DNA of 64,000 nt from NCBI RefSeq assembly GCF_032362555.1, contig NC_083518.1, positions 9,932,501-9,996,500 of the forward strand, written 5' to 3'. The stretch's first letter is position 1, and each line of letters opens with the position of its first letter. This stretch comes from Amyelois transitella. Its lineage: Eukaryota > Arthropoda > Insecta > Lepidoptera > Pyralidae. This document shows, in pieces, positions 45,401 to 54,869 of this stretch. A program made the translations under genes and the position numbers. The notes below the pieces were generated by a model. It worked only from the letters and a program-made list of their open reading frames with translations, ran no database searches and was not told the DNA's origin.

Positions 45401-48400
45401 TATAGCACAATTGGCAGACTCAATGTTAGTAGTATTATAATAATCTACCAGTCAACCATTGTGTCAAAATAATTACAAGTTTGGTTTTTTCTCGACATTT
45501 GTGTGCTGTTCTGGTTATCTAGCATTTTTGTAATTTGAGTGTGTGCTTAAATATTAATTATTTTTGTTTTTTTTCCCCTTTCAGTTCCCTGTCATCGTGG
45601 CTTTTGGTATTTTGAAGAAAGCTGCCGCCAAGGTCAACATTGAATTCGGTCTCGATAAGAAAATTGGTAAGAGAAAGTGAAATAGATCAACATAAAGATA
45701 AAAATTACGTTAATTTATTATCAAAAAAGTCACACGAATGTAGGTAAAGTGTAGGAAACTTAAAAAAAATAAATTAAAAGTGGCTGGCATTCTGATTGTA
45801 TGTGTGAAGACTGAGGTTATGTATGTCTTAAGGCAGAACGACCACTAAAACTATTTATATTCAGTGACATTGCGAGCAAATTCAACTATTTACTAATTGA
45901 AACAGGTGCTGATATTAATGTGTTTCCCAACGCTACGCGCAGACTTGTTGAATACTTAGTTATAAAATTTTGATCAATCAATATGTTTATTTGTAAAACA
46001 TAGGTACATCATGTACCTACATACATATATCATGTATGGTAACCGTACATGATATATGTATGTAGGTGTCACCGATTTGCCATAGAAGGCATACAAATCA
46101 TACTAATACGTTAATTTAAAGTAATTATTAAAAAAACTTATAACATCATTAAAGACAAAACAATTAAAATAATAACAAATTTTAAATTCCAAATAATGAC
46201 ATATTAGATGTTGAGAAATCGTATTATTGTGCGCTATATTCCTGCCAACTCCACCATTGGGCCATCCAGCTGAACGCTTCCTTATACATACATATATAAA
46301 ATCACGCCTCTTTCCCGGAGGGGTAGGCAGAGACTACCTTATAGCCTTCTGTAAATTTGACCTCAGGACAGGTACACCGGTGTGACTTATAAAAAGTGGT
46401 AACATGTATGTATGTATGATTTAAAGGCATGTTTGGCCTGTTTCAAGTAGTAATCTCCTAAAGATACCACTGCTGAACCTACCTCCATACCTGATGATAG
46501 CACTGAGAAGTATCCTTTATTGTAAGAAAATATTCCAAGTTATATAACCTTTTGTTTGCAGCGGACGCAATAATGCAGGCGTGCGATGACGTCATATCCG
46601 GCAAGTTGTACCGCGAGGGCCACTTCCCGTTGGTCATCTGGCAGACGGGGTCTGGTACTCAGTCCAATATGAACACCAATGAGGTTTGTTGGAATTATCT
46701 CATTAAAACCTTTTGAAAGATCACTATCCTCCTGGAATAAGTTCTGCCCCGTGACATAAACTATTGCTGTCCCGTTTCATACATACATTTAATTACGTCT
46801 ATATCCCATGCGGGGTAGGTAGAGCCAACGGTGTTGAAAAGACTGATAGGCCTCGTTCAGATGTTTAGCTTAATGATAGAATTGAGATTCAAATAGTGAC
46901 AGGTTGTTAGCCCATTGCCATAAAAGAAGAATCCCAAGTTTTTCAGGCTTTCCCTTAGCCGCCTTTTACGACATCCATTGGTCCAATTTTTTTTTAATTA
47001 GTGATACCCGATCTTGGATTGGGTGAGTTAGGTTTTTCCACGAAGTGTCTCTATCCGTAACAACCTTTGCAAAGGAACTTAATCAATTAAAGATAATGCT
47101 TGTATATCAAGTTGTCTGAATGTACAGTTTTCCTCATGATATCCTCTCATCCTCTACCAATCAAACTAATGTATATATCTCCGAAAAAATGTCAATGGTA
47201 CATGGTCTAAGCAATGTTTGAACCTATGTCTTTAGTCAGCTAGTATAGAAACTACAGACAACTAAAATTTTTTTTTTTATTAGTCGAAAGCGTAAGTCAT
47301 TCCTATATTCATGTTTCTTAACATATTGTTAATTTGACTGTTTAACAAGCCTACGTGTTGCGTTGGGGAACACATTAATATCAGCACCTGTATCAATTAG
47401 GAATGGATTTAATTTCAGGTGATATCCAACCGTGCCATCCAAATCCTCGGCGGCAAACTGGGTAGCAAGGATCCTGTGCACCCCAACGACCACGTGAACA
47501 AATCCCAGAGCTCCAACGACACTTACCCCACCGCCATGCACATAGCCGTCGCCATGGAACTCAGGGATAGACTCATGCCTGGCCTGGTGGCACTAAGGGA
47601 CACTTTGCAGAACAAGTCTAGGGAATTCGACAACATCATCAAGATTGGCAGGTATTTTGGTACAAATTGACACATTTTGGTATAAATTGCACATAGCCGT
47701 CGTCATGGAACTCAGGGATAGACTCATGCCTGGCCTGGTGGCACTAAGGGACACTTTGCAGAACAAGTCGAAGGAGTTCGACAAGATCATCAAGATTGGC
47801 AGGTATTTTGGTACAAATTGACACATTTTGGTATAAATTGCACATAGCCGTCGTCATGGAACTAAGGTATAGACTCATGCCTGGCCTGGTGGCACTAAGG
47901 GACACTTTGCAGAACAAGTCTAAGGAGTTCGACAAGATCATCAAGATTGGCAGGTATTTTGGTATAAATTGACACATTTTGGTATAAATTGCACTTAGCC
48001 GTCGCCATGGAACTAAGGGATAGACTCATGCCTGGTCTGGTGGCACTAAGGGACACTTTGCAGAACAAGTCCAAGGAGTTCGACAAGATTATCAAGATTG
48101 GCAGGTATTTTGGTACAAATTGACACATTTTGGTATAAATTGCACATAGCCGTCGCCATGGAACTCAGGGATAGACTCATGCCTGGCCTGGTGGCACTAA
48201 GGGACACTTTGCAGAACAAGTCTAAGGAGTTCGACAAGATTATCAAGATTGGCAGGTATTTTAGTTATAATCTTGCTGTTTCTACATACAGCTGTTGTGT
48301 AGGAGTAGCCTTATGTGAGCCATTTGAGGTGACGACGTATGTTTGTTTGTTTTATCTTTGTTGCAATTACAAGTACTTCGCCTTTCTTGCTTTAAAATCT

Positions 48401-51400
48401 TATATATAAAATTCTCGTGTCACAATGTTCGTTCCCGTACTCCTACGAAACGGCTTGACTGATTCTCATGAAATTTTGTGAGCATATTGAGTAGGTCTGA
48501 GAAACGGCCTCTATTTTTATACCTCTATTTTTAATACCCCTTAGTGATAATGGTTGTCCGCTCTTAACATTTTTTTTTTAAAACTAGAAATTACAAAAAA
48601 AAAATTTATATGGCAATTTTTTTTTTATTGTCGGTACAGCTAGTATCTTTATATTTTTTATTTTCCTTAACCAGGACTCACCTCATGGATGCGGTGCCCC
48701 TGACCCTCGGCCAGGAGTTCAGCGGCTACGTCACCCAACTGGAGTACGCCATACAGCGGGTGTGCGCGTGTTTGCCGAGACTCCATTATCTCGCCCTGGG
48801 CGGCACTGCCGTGGGCACTGGCCTGAACACCAGGATAGGCTTCGCTGAGAAGTGTGCCGCTGAAATAGCTAAACTAACAGGTTAGTACCGTGCCTGTATC
48901 GAATAGCAGGTGCCCATCGGCGCGACTTGTGTTAATTCATTACATTAAATCATGGAAACCGAATCTTTACTACATAGTATAAAACAAAGTCGCTATTTTA
49001 GTCTGTTTGTTTGTATGCTCAAATCTTTAAAATTACGTAACGGATTTTGATGCGGTTTTTTGTAACAGGTAGAGTGATTCAAGAGGAAGGTTTATATGTA
49101 TAATAACATTTATAATTTTGCACCCGTGCGAAGCTCGGGCGGGTCGCTAGTGTAAAAATATAGCCATCAGAATGCTTAAGCATATATATAAAAAAAAAAC
49201 AAGTTAGAACCAAGAGGAAGTATGCAGAGATCGTGGCAAGTGGAAAGAGGTAGTCTCTGCCTACCCCTCCGGGAAAGAGGCGTGATTTTATGTTATGTTA
49301 CGTTTAGAACCAAGATCCTTTATGAGTTATAAAAAGCTAACAATCAGATTCTAAGGCCACGTTTAGCTAGTACAGTGGAATTGAGATTCAGAGATATTGT
49401 CCCATACATTAGTGTTGGGACCAACACGCCCCTAGATATGGAAGATTCGAAAACAAACTTCAGTGAAATGCCTTTATAATGAAAGGAAAAAAGTAATGAA
49501 TGTGGGTGAAGGGAAAGTAAAATTTTGCCCATGTCTCTCATAATGCCTGTTTACAATGAATAAATTATAATTGAAGTTAAGAATAATTTTCAAATAAATC
49601 ACTTAATATCTCTCGTCCATATTTCGGTTCTCATTATAAGTTTGGATAATTGTGAAGTTGACTTTATTGAAGGAAATGCTGCAGTGCAGTTTGTTACCGC
49701 TTCTTCTGCACTGACGCTTTGGAAGCGGCAGTGAACTTAGTTTTAAGTTATTTATTTGACGTGAACCAATGTTGTGAAACCAAAAGATGTGACAATTATT
49801 AAGTGAAGTTTGTATGTCCCATTATTTTTTACTAGAGGCCGCCCGCGACTTCGTCCGCATGGAAACCCTATCAATCCCGCGGGAACTCTGGGATAAAAAG
49901 TAGCCTATGTGTTATTCTGGGTCTTCAGCTACCTACATACCAAATTTCATGGTAATCGGTTCAGTAGTTTTTGCGTGAAAGAGTAACACACAAACTTTCG
50001 CCTTTATAATAGTAGTAGGAAGTAGGATTATTATAAATTATATACTTTAAACACACTAGCACCTCATTAAGCTGATGCGTGTGAATTTTGATGCTTGGAG
50101 ATTTTTAAAGTTTGCCTAGCCGATTCTTAAAACAATTGACTGAAGGAGCGGTTATGACACTCGTAGGAAGCTTGTTCCAGTCTGTAACAACACGATATAA
50201 TAAAAAATAATAATTTGAATACCAGGTATCCCGTTCGAGACGGCGCCGAACAAGTTCGAAGCCCTGGCCTCTCACGACGCGATGGTGGAAGTGTCGGGAG
50301 CCCTGAACACTATCGCCGTCTCGCTCATGAAGATCGCCAACGACATCCGCCTGCTGGCTTCCGGCCCGAGGTGCGGGCTGGCCGAGCTGTTGTTGCCCGA
50401 GAACGAACCTGGATCCTCTATCATGCCCGGTGAGAGGAGTAACTAATGATCAGAGATCGGAATAGGTAGATTGATTTAATGTACTTGCATCATGAATTAC
50501 CATAGAGAACATAACATGGATAAGCCTCTTTTCCGGGATTCCATTTCAGTACTTACACTTACAGTAAACTACATTGTCCGCGGGTAACATAGGACTACAA
50601 TACTACACTACTATTCTTCATCCCACTTGTAAAAATTTTGGAAAAAATCTTAATAATTTACAAATCCCGCAATCCCGGACGGAGGCATGTCCATATTAAT
50701 ATATACGTTTCAGTTCATTGACCCCAATTCAATCTACCTATTGCGATCTTTACTAATGATATAAAGCTATTTATTAAGAAAAAGACTAGCTGGCGACATC
50801 TATATTTATGTATTGCCATAGTTGTAGTCGCACAAGAATAAACCCACATCCACTTTCATGGATGCCCGGTGAGAATATTGATGAAATAAGCAAAGATCAA
50901 GACTTGATAAAGGAAAACTATTTATTTAGAATTAATTAACAATGGCACCGTAAAGTATTTAAACGTAGAAGACGTCAAGTCCTATCTTCTACGTATACTA
51001 CTTCTAGGTTTGATCCGGAAGTGTGTATACGTGCGTCATTGCTTATTACTTTTACTAGGCGCGGCGCATGTCTGCGTTTCACTCAACAAATATTTAGTAG
51101 GATCTAATTCAGAAAAACAACGTGCCATGATCTATACTAAGGCAAGCAGAGTTGTTGCTGCCCGAGAATGAACCTGGATCCTTTATTATGTCCCGTGAGG
51201 ATACTTAGAAATAGTATTTCTAGCTATGAAAAAAAAACATGATTTCCCCTTAAACTGACAAATTTTGAAGAAGACACTAGCGACATCTATGCACAAGGCA
51301 CTGTCACTACGAAGACGCCATCAACTTACGAAATAACTCAATCAACGTCTAATAGATGGCGCTAATAAGATTTGTCCATCAAATGGCTAGGACTAAATCG

Positions 51401-54400
51401 CGATATAAATAGTTTTACACGCATTGAGCTTGCAAAGCTGCTATGGAAGATTTTCTTTTTGATTTGTAATGAAAATATACTATATCACTTTAAATGAATT
51501 ATGGCGCCATAATTCATTAAAAGTTGTACTAAAAAAAGTTATAAAAGATTACAACTGAATTAATTAATCCAGATCCAGTATGGGAGACCTTTAATTTTTC
51601 ATATAACCAAGTCTTGTTGATTTTGATCGAAATAATACTTTTTTTTTGTTATTAACTAACATTTTATTCATCACCTTCCAGGCAAAGTGAACCCAACGCA
51701 ATGCGAGTCCCTCACCATGATAGCTGCCCAAGTGATGGGGAACCACGTGGCCTGCAGCATCGGAGGCAGCAACGGCCACTTCGAGCTCAACGTCTTCAAA
51801 CCCATGATTGTGGCCAACGTACTCAGGTCCATCACTTTGCTGGGTGAGTGTTTGTATCAGACTAAATGAGTGTATCACCATGATAATTGTCCAAGTCATG
51901 GGCAATCACGTGGCTGTAGCTTCAGATGTAGCGACAGACACTTGGAGCTCATGATGTGGCCAACGTACTCAGGTCCATCACTTTGCTGGGTGAGTGTTTG
52001 TATCAGAGTAAATAAGTATATCACCATGATAATTGTCCAAGTCATGGGCAACCACGTGGCTTTAGCTTCAGATGTAGCGACAGACACTTGGAGCTCATGA
52101 TGTGGCCAACGTACTCAGGTCCATCACTTTGCTGGGAAGTGTTTGTATCAGACTAAATGAGTGTATCACCATGATAATTGTCCAAGTCATGGGCAACCAC
52201 GTGGCTGCAGCTTCAGATGTAGCGACAGACACTTGGAGCTCATGATGTGGCCAACGTACTCAGGTCCATCACTTTGCTGGGTGAGTGTTTGTATCAGAGT
52301 AAATAAGTATATCACCATGATAATTGTCCAAGTCATGGGGAACCACGTGGCCTGCAGCATCGGATGTCCCTTGGTCTCTTTTTACGACATCCATCCGACA
52401 TATAGTATGGAGTGGTTCACACGGATAATATTGACATCTTCGAGATTAAACCTTACTCGGTATGTTTATATTACGCATAAGGTATACCTTCTATTAGAGG
52501 GTATCATTTCTGAGTTAAGGAGAAGACACTCTTCCTTGCACAATATTTTATATTCTCAATTTTTTTCATGAGATAAAATATAGTCTGACCGTGCCTGTGG
52601 CCTCTGTCTTTCCGCGACTGTTGGCTCTGTCCACCCCGTAAGGGATTTGACCTTATCGTATGCATTTAAAGTAAATTTTCCAAATTTAAATGTCATATTT
52701 AATTGCCGTGTGGTTTTCGGCACCAATACCAAAAAAGAATAGGACCACTCCATCTCTTTCCCATGAATATCTTAACTTCTAATCTTAGCGACTAAGGGAC
52801 TTACAAACTTGGGATTCTTTTTTTAGGCGATGGGCTAGCAACCTGTCACTATTTGAATCTCAATTCTATCATTAAGCCGAATACCTGAACGTGACCATTC
52901 AGTCTTTTCAAGACCGTTGGCTCTGTCTACCCCGCAAGGGATATAGACGCGATGTTATGTATGAGTAGAAAATAAGTGTAGTTGATAGCGTTACAAGGGA
53001 TAAAGACGTGATTGTATGTATGTAAGCATTCTCATTTACTCTATCAAAACTATAATTAACACGAGTTCTCAGTTACAAACTATCGCAACTAAACATTTAT
53101 ACAACGATAACTGAGCTTGACGTGACCATAATTATGTATGTACTAGAGGCCGCCCGCGACTTCGTCCGCATGGAAACCCTATCAATCCCGCGGGAACTCT
53201 GGGATAAAAAGTAGCCTATGTGTTATTCTGGGTCTTCAGCTACCTACATACCAAATTTCATGGTAATCGGTTCAGTAGTTTTTGCGTGAAAGAGTAACAA
53301 ACATCCATACAAACTTTCGCCTTTATAATAGTAGTAGGATGAATGTATTTAATTTTCAAATTTAATGTTTTCCTTTTTTTTTTTTTCGCTCCAGGCGACG
53401 GCTGCCAGGCATTCAACAAGAACTGCGCGGTGGGCATCAAGGCGAACACTCAACAGATTGAGAAGATAATGCGCGAATCGCTTATGTTGGTCACCGCGCT
53501 CAACCCGCACATTGGATACGATAATGTGAGTCGAATCGTCAAATGTGTTCACCATAACGCGAGAGGTACCCGGTCGCCGTGTGGTTCCCGGCGCCGATAC
53601 ATAAAAAGGATAGGACCGCTCAAAAATTGAACTTCGAAATTTTTATTCATTACTATAGGATACTGTATATTGCTTAATAATTGTCAAAACGTATGGTTTA
53701 ACAACATTGGTTGACGTCGAATAAATTACTTTAAGACTAAGTTTACTGCCGCTTCCAAGGCGTCAGTGCAGAAGAAGCGATAACACTCCCATCTCTTTCC
53801 CATGGATGTCGTAAAAGGCGATTAAGGGATAGGCTTACGAACTTGAGATTCTTTTTTAGGCGATGGGCTAGCAACCTGTCACTATTTGAATCTCAATTCT
53901 ATCGTTAAGCCAAATAGCTGAACGTGGCCATTCAGTCTTTTCAAAATTATTGGCTATGTCTACCCCGCAAGATGTATAGACGTGACCCTATGTATGTAAT
54001 ATCATAGTTCGTTCATCATCATCCCCTGGCCGGTTACGGTGGGGGAAAACATGGTGAGAAAACCTGCATCATGCACACTCAGGCAACTGGAAGTGTAACC
54101 ATGATTGTTCCAATACGGGTTAGGTTCCTCTGCAAAGGTTGCGGAGGTCAGATGGGAGTCGCTTCGTGTAAAAACCTGATTCACTCAATCCAGGAGCCAT
54201 GGTCAAAGGCATACCTTGGATGCAACCGGGACTAAAGCCAGGAGGAAGAAGAGACTCGTATAAATGAAATATCCAAGACCCAGGGCAATCAGATAGAGTT
54301 GATTTCTCAGCATGCCGTTTTAAATGAATTTGAGTCTTAATGCTATACCTACATACATACATATAATCACGTCTATATCCCTTGCGGGGTAGACAGAGCC

Positions 54401-54779
54401 AACAGCCTTGTAAAGACTGATAGGCCACGTTCAGCTATTTGGCTTTAAGATAGGATTGAGATTCGAAGAGTGACAGGTTGCTAGCCCATCGCCTAAAAGA
54501 AGAATCCCAAGTAAGTAAGCTTATCACTTAGTCGGCTTTTACGACATCCATGGGAAAGAGATGGAGTGGTCCTATTCTTTTTTGTATTGGTGCCGGGAAC
54601 CACATTATACCTACATGGTATGTAATATCACAAATTTCTATTTTTAGGCCGCGCTAATAGCCAAGACCGCCCACAAAGAAGGCGGTAATCTCAAGGACAC
54701 GGCCATCAAACTAGGCATCCTCACCGCAGAACAGTTTGACCAGTGGGTCAAACCTGAAGATATGCTGGGACCTAAGTAA
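39382..54779 (+). CDS. FH: Fumarate hydratase, class II, mitochondrial form (10 coding exons)
   Basis: Class II fumarase, which reversibly hydrates fumarate to L-malate in the TCA cycle as a homotetramer. Exons are 39382-39495, 43835-43951, 45585-45666, 46562-46683, 47419-47651, 48675-48880, 50226-50429, 51682-51843, 53395-53525 and 54648-54779. All have GT-AG borders and matching phases, giving 500 residues (human about 510). Exon 1 encodes a Ser/Arg/Lys-rich, acid-free N-terminus ([20 protein letters not shown]), a typical mitochondrial transit peptide. Family landmarks are DTFGELDVP and GAQTVRS (exon 2), [10 protein letters not shown] (exon 4), [14 protein letters not shown] (166-179), GRTH with the family's catalytic-pair histidine at 225, the fumarase/aspartase signature GSSIMPGKVN (354-363), and the C-terminus DMLGPK. 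Copies of the ends of exons 5, 7 and 8 lie in the following introns and must be skipped for a correct protein. Confidence 0.95.
41340..41729 (+). promoter_or_regulatory. Possible promoter and leader of the alternative fumarase exon
   Basis: A stretch free of the common repeats lies upstream of the alternative ATG. It is GC-richer at 41330-41480 and T-rich in the 150 nt before the ATG. No TATA box is obvious. It is called only from position relative to the exon at 41730. Confidence 0.25.
41730..41774 (+). CDS. FH: Alternative first coding exon of fumarase (predicted cytosolic form)
   Basis: ATG followed by 14 codons ([15 protein letters not shown]) and a consensus donor (gtaagt) in phase 0. 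This is exactly the phase needed to join fumarase exon 2 at 43835. The product would be 477 residues, with this short N-terminus replacing the 38-residue transit peptide, so it should stay in the cytosol. Fumarase is known to be dually located in yeast and mammals; that this exon does it here is inference. It could instead be the first exon of an unrelated transcript, since the CxxC start also resembles zinc-binding N-termini. Confidence 0.45.
42651..42909 (+). mobile_element. SINE-like element, type copy with 15-bp target-site duplication
   Basis: This copy defines the family ends. GGAACCATCAAAGTG occurs at 42636-42650 and 42910-42924, so the element runs from CCGTGTGGTTCCCGGCACC to a TATGTATG tail, 259 bp in all. 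It lies in a fumarase intron on the sense strand. Head, body and tail are conserved in at least seven other copies in the window. No strong tRNA-type box pair is visible, so its RNA ancestry is unclear. A separate tail fragment precedes it at 42565-42615. Confidence 0.9.
43262..43335 (+). repeat. Short interspersed repeat (GCTGCAGTGCAG family)
   Basis: AAATGCTGCAGTGCAGTTTA through GCACTGACGCATTGGAAGCG. Related copies lie at 49673-49737 (+) and, reversed, at about 53740-53784. A SINE tail follows directly (43330-43385), so the two families are juxtaposed here and at 53786. Confidence 0.65.
43560..43652 (+). repeat. Interspersed repeat ending CTTTATAATATTAGTATAG
   Basis: Contains GAACCAGTAGTTCTTGAGAT and CAAACAAACTCTTCAGC, a sequence type I recall as very common in moth and butterfly genomes and possibly the Lep1 Helitron-like group. 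It lies in a fumarase intron. The assignment is from memory of the motif only. Confidence 0.5.
44025..44555 (-). mobile_element. SINE-like copy split by a poly(A)-tailed insertion
   Basis: A reverse-orientation SINE is present in two halves: tail part 44025-44079 and body part 44406-44555. Between them (44080-44405) is about 325 bp of unrelated sequence ending in AATAAATG and then a run of about 21 A. The insert looks like the retroposed 3' end of a poly(A) transcript or a LINE 3' end. A few SINE bases at the junction are missing. Confidence 0.65.
44755..45003 (+). mobile_element. SINE-like element, older copy
   Basis: A diverged + strand copy with a mutated head (AGCACCAATAGGAAAAAG) and an intact tail (TGGCTCTGTCTACCCC, then GACGTGATTATATGTATG). 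CTGTCTCT at 44747-44754 and 45004-45011 may be a decayed target-site duplication. Confidence 0.7.
45027..45105 (+). repeat. tRNA-like SINE head
   Basis: A-box-like TGGCGTAGGGTACCAAGTCG and B-box-like AGATTCGATTCAC in tRNA spacing, followed by a T-rich run. It resembles 15475-15570. It is a SINE head or tRNA pseudogene, not a functional tRNA. Confidence 0.45.
45880..45960 (+). pseudogene. LTR-retrotransposon protease fragment (sense)
   Basis: The conceptual frame [20 protein letters not shown] contains a retroelement aspartic-protease active-site block, with E in place of the usual first D of DTGAD. Only about 30 codons remain. It lies in the intron upstream of fumarase exon 4. A related fragment lies in reverse orientation at 47335-47416. 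Confidence 0.65.
46015..46067. repeat. Near-perfect 53-nt hairpin
   Basis: 22-bp perfect arms (46015-46036 and 46046-46067, starting ACCTACATACATATATCATG) enclose TGGTAACCG, which itself folds further. A smaller palindrome, GGTACATCATGTACC, adjoins it at 46003-46017. It lies in the intron between fumarase exons 3 and 4. A MITE remnant or a snap-back duplication is the likely origin. Confidence 0.8.
46294..46345 (-). mobile_element. Short LINE 3' tail
   Basis: ATAAAATCACGCCTCTTTCC and the GGAGGGGTAGGCAGAGACTA segment give the reverse-orientation 3' terminus of the LINE family found at 61113-63998, only about 50 bp long. Confidence 0.6.
46772..46985 (-). mobile_element. SINE-like element, head missing
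   Basis: A reverse-orientation copy from the tail (ATACATTTAATTACGTCTA) to the CGACATCCATTGG block; the CCGTGTGG head is absent. It lies in the intron between fumarase exons 4 and 5. Confidence 0.65.
47000..47240 (-). repeat. Interspersed repeat, reverse copy of the 54010-54245 family
   Basis: Contains GATCTTGGATTGGGTGAGTT and TTCCTCATGATATCCTCTC, the complement of blocks in the repeat at 54010-54245 (AATCCAGGA and GTGAGAAAACCTGC). A shorter sense fragment lies at 42410-42540. Confidence 0.5.
47335..47416 (-). pseudogene. LTR-retrotransposon protease fragment (antisense), at a fumarase acceptor
   Basis: The - strand frame [20 protein letters not shown] ends soon after at a stop. It matches the fragment at 45880-45960 in opposite orientation over about 60 bp, with roughly nine differences. 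The fragment reaches to within a few bases of the exon 5 acceptor at 47418, so the splice site's T-rich tract may be retrotransposon-derived. Confidence 0.7.
47541..48255 (+). repeat. Five-unit 151-bp array built from the end of fumarase exon 5
   Basis: The last ~113 nt of exon 5 plus the first ~38 nt of the intron (GTATTTTGGTACAAATTGAC) are repeated with a 151-bp period. Units end at 47651 (the true exon end), 47802, 47953, 48104 and 48255, each with the exon 3' end AAGATTGGCAG and a GT donor. Read-through from unit 1 meets TGA at 47668, so units 2-5 must be intronic in a productive mRNA. Units 2-5 encode [12 protein letters not shown], closer to the family consensus than the true exon's [12 protein letters not shown]. 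Several differences between units fall at third codon positions. Confidence 0.9.
48968..49151 (-). repeat. Interspersed repeat, inverted copy of 3624-3805
   Basis: The reverse-orientation counterpart ends CACCCGTGCGAAGCTCGGGC at about 49140. It lies in the intron between fumarase exons 6 and 7. Confidence 0.7.
49216..49303 (+). mobile_element. 5'-truncated LINE 3' end with 12-bp target-site duplication
   Basis: AGATCGTGGCAAGTGGAAAG to AGGCGTGATTTTATGTTATG, flanked by TTAGAACCAAGA at 49204-49215 and 49304-49315. The orientation matches the full element at the window end. A second small piece of the same family's coding region ([11 protein letters not shown], - strand) lies at about 49401-49436. 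Confidence 0.85.
49673..49737 (+). repeat. Short interspersed repeat (GCTGCAGTGCAG family)
   Basis: GAAATGCTGCAGTGCAGTTT through CTGACGCTTTGGAAGCGGCA, the best-preserved of three copies in the window. Confidence 0.65.
49833..50020 (+). repeat. Young interspersed repeat, copy 2 of 3
   Basis: The same element as 28751-28957, missing the ACATCCAT units (AGTAACACACAAACTTTCGC junction). It lies in the intron just upstream of fumarase exon 7. Confidence 0.8.
51149..51199 (+). pseudogene. Duplicate of the 3' end of fumarase exon 7 with its donor
   Basis: GAGTTGTTGCTGCCCGAGAA through CCCGTGAGG repeats the end of exon 7 (coding [14 protein letters not shown]) and its gtgagg donor, with several substitutions and a shifted MPG codon. 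A second, very short echo (GGATGCCCGGTGAGAA) lies at about 50861. Both are in the intron after exon 7. Confidence 0.75.
51713..52370 (+). repeat. Array built from fumarase exon 8 and its donor
   Basis: The true exon segment (CACCATGATAGCTGCC onward, 51713) is followed by units starting CACCATGATAATTGTCC at 51876, 52022, 52167 and 52313, with a period of 145-146 bp among the copies. Three units end with the exon 3' end (CTCAGGTCCATCACTTTGCT) and an intron start; the last is truncated. The copies carry internal deletions and in-frame stops relative to exon 8, so they cannot substitute for it. One unit has a damaged donor (GGGAAGTG) and the others keep GGTGAGTG. Confidence 0.85.
52703..52960 (+). 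mobile_element. SINE-like element, full-length copy
   Basis: Head TTGCCGTGTGGTTTTCGGC, tail GGGATATAGACGCGATGTTATG. A tail fragment of another copy lies just upstream (52610-52655). It lies in the intron between fumarase exons 8 and 9. Confidence 0.75.
53141..53340 (+). repeat. Young interspersed repeat, copy 3 of 3
   Basis: The same element as 28751-28957, with one ACATCCAT unit. Its right end is only about 55 bp from the acceptor of fumarase exon 9 (53395), so branch-point and pyrimidine-tract space is tight. Confidence 0.8.
53576..53998 (+). mobile_element. SINE-like copy interrupted by another repeat
   Basis: The head (53576-53622, CGCCGTGTGGTTCCCGGCGC) and the rest (53786-53998) are separated by about 163 bp. 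That insert includes a reversed GCTGCAGTGCAG-family repeat (CTGCCGCTTCCAAGGCGTCA). Confidence 0.65.
54010..54245 (+). repeat. Interspersed repeat, sense copy
   Basis: CATCATCCCCTGGCCGGTTA through AAGGTTGCGGAGGTCAGATG to GACTAAAGCCAGGAGGA. A related reverse copy lies at 47000-47240 and a partial sense copy at 42410-42540. It lies in the last fumarase intron. Class unassigned; probably a SINE. Confidence 0.55.
54355..54605 (-). mobile_element. SINE-like element with 11-bp target-site duplication
   Basis: A reverse-orientation copy between TATACCTACAT repeats at 54344-54354 and 54606-54616. It sits about 40 bp upstream of the exon 10 acceptor of fumarase, so it has displaced the original upstream splicing context. 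Confidence 0.85.
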
Positions 54780-54863
54780 TTGTAAGAAGAATCAAAAGAT
54801 GATGGGTCCAAGTGGACTTAGACCTGTAGGAAGATCAGTGGCTTTAATATATGTCTGGATTTG

Positions 54864-54869
54864 AATAAA
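54864..54869 (+). terminator. Candidate poly(A) signal of fumarase
   Basis: AATAAA lies 85 nt after the stop. Further signals at 54985-54990 and 55832-55837 would give longer 3' UTRs. Confidence 0.5.

Noticed and set aside
46015..46067. CRISPR-like or bacterial attachment structure
   Set aside because: There is one palindrome only, within an animal intron. No spacer-repeat arrangement is present anywhere in the window.
47593..48246. Four overlapping - strand frames of nearly identical sequence
   Set aside because: They are antisense readings of the 151-bp exon 5 array, not a repeat protein.
47652..48255. Mutually exclusive alternative exons in the exon 5 array
   Set aside because: The copies lack usable in-frame acceptors. 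Joining the exon 5 phase to the AG in CACATAG gives an early stop, so alternative-exon use is unlikely.
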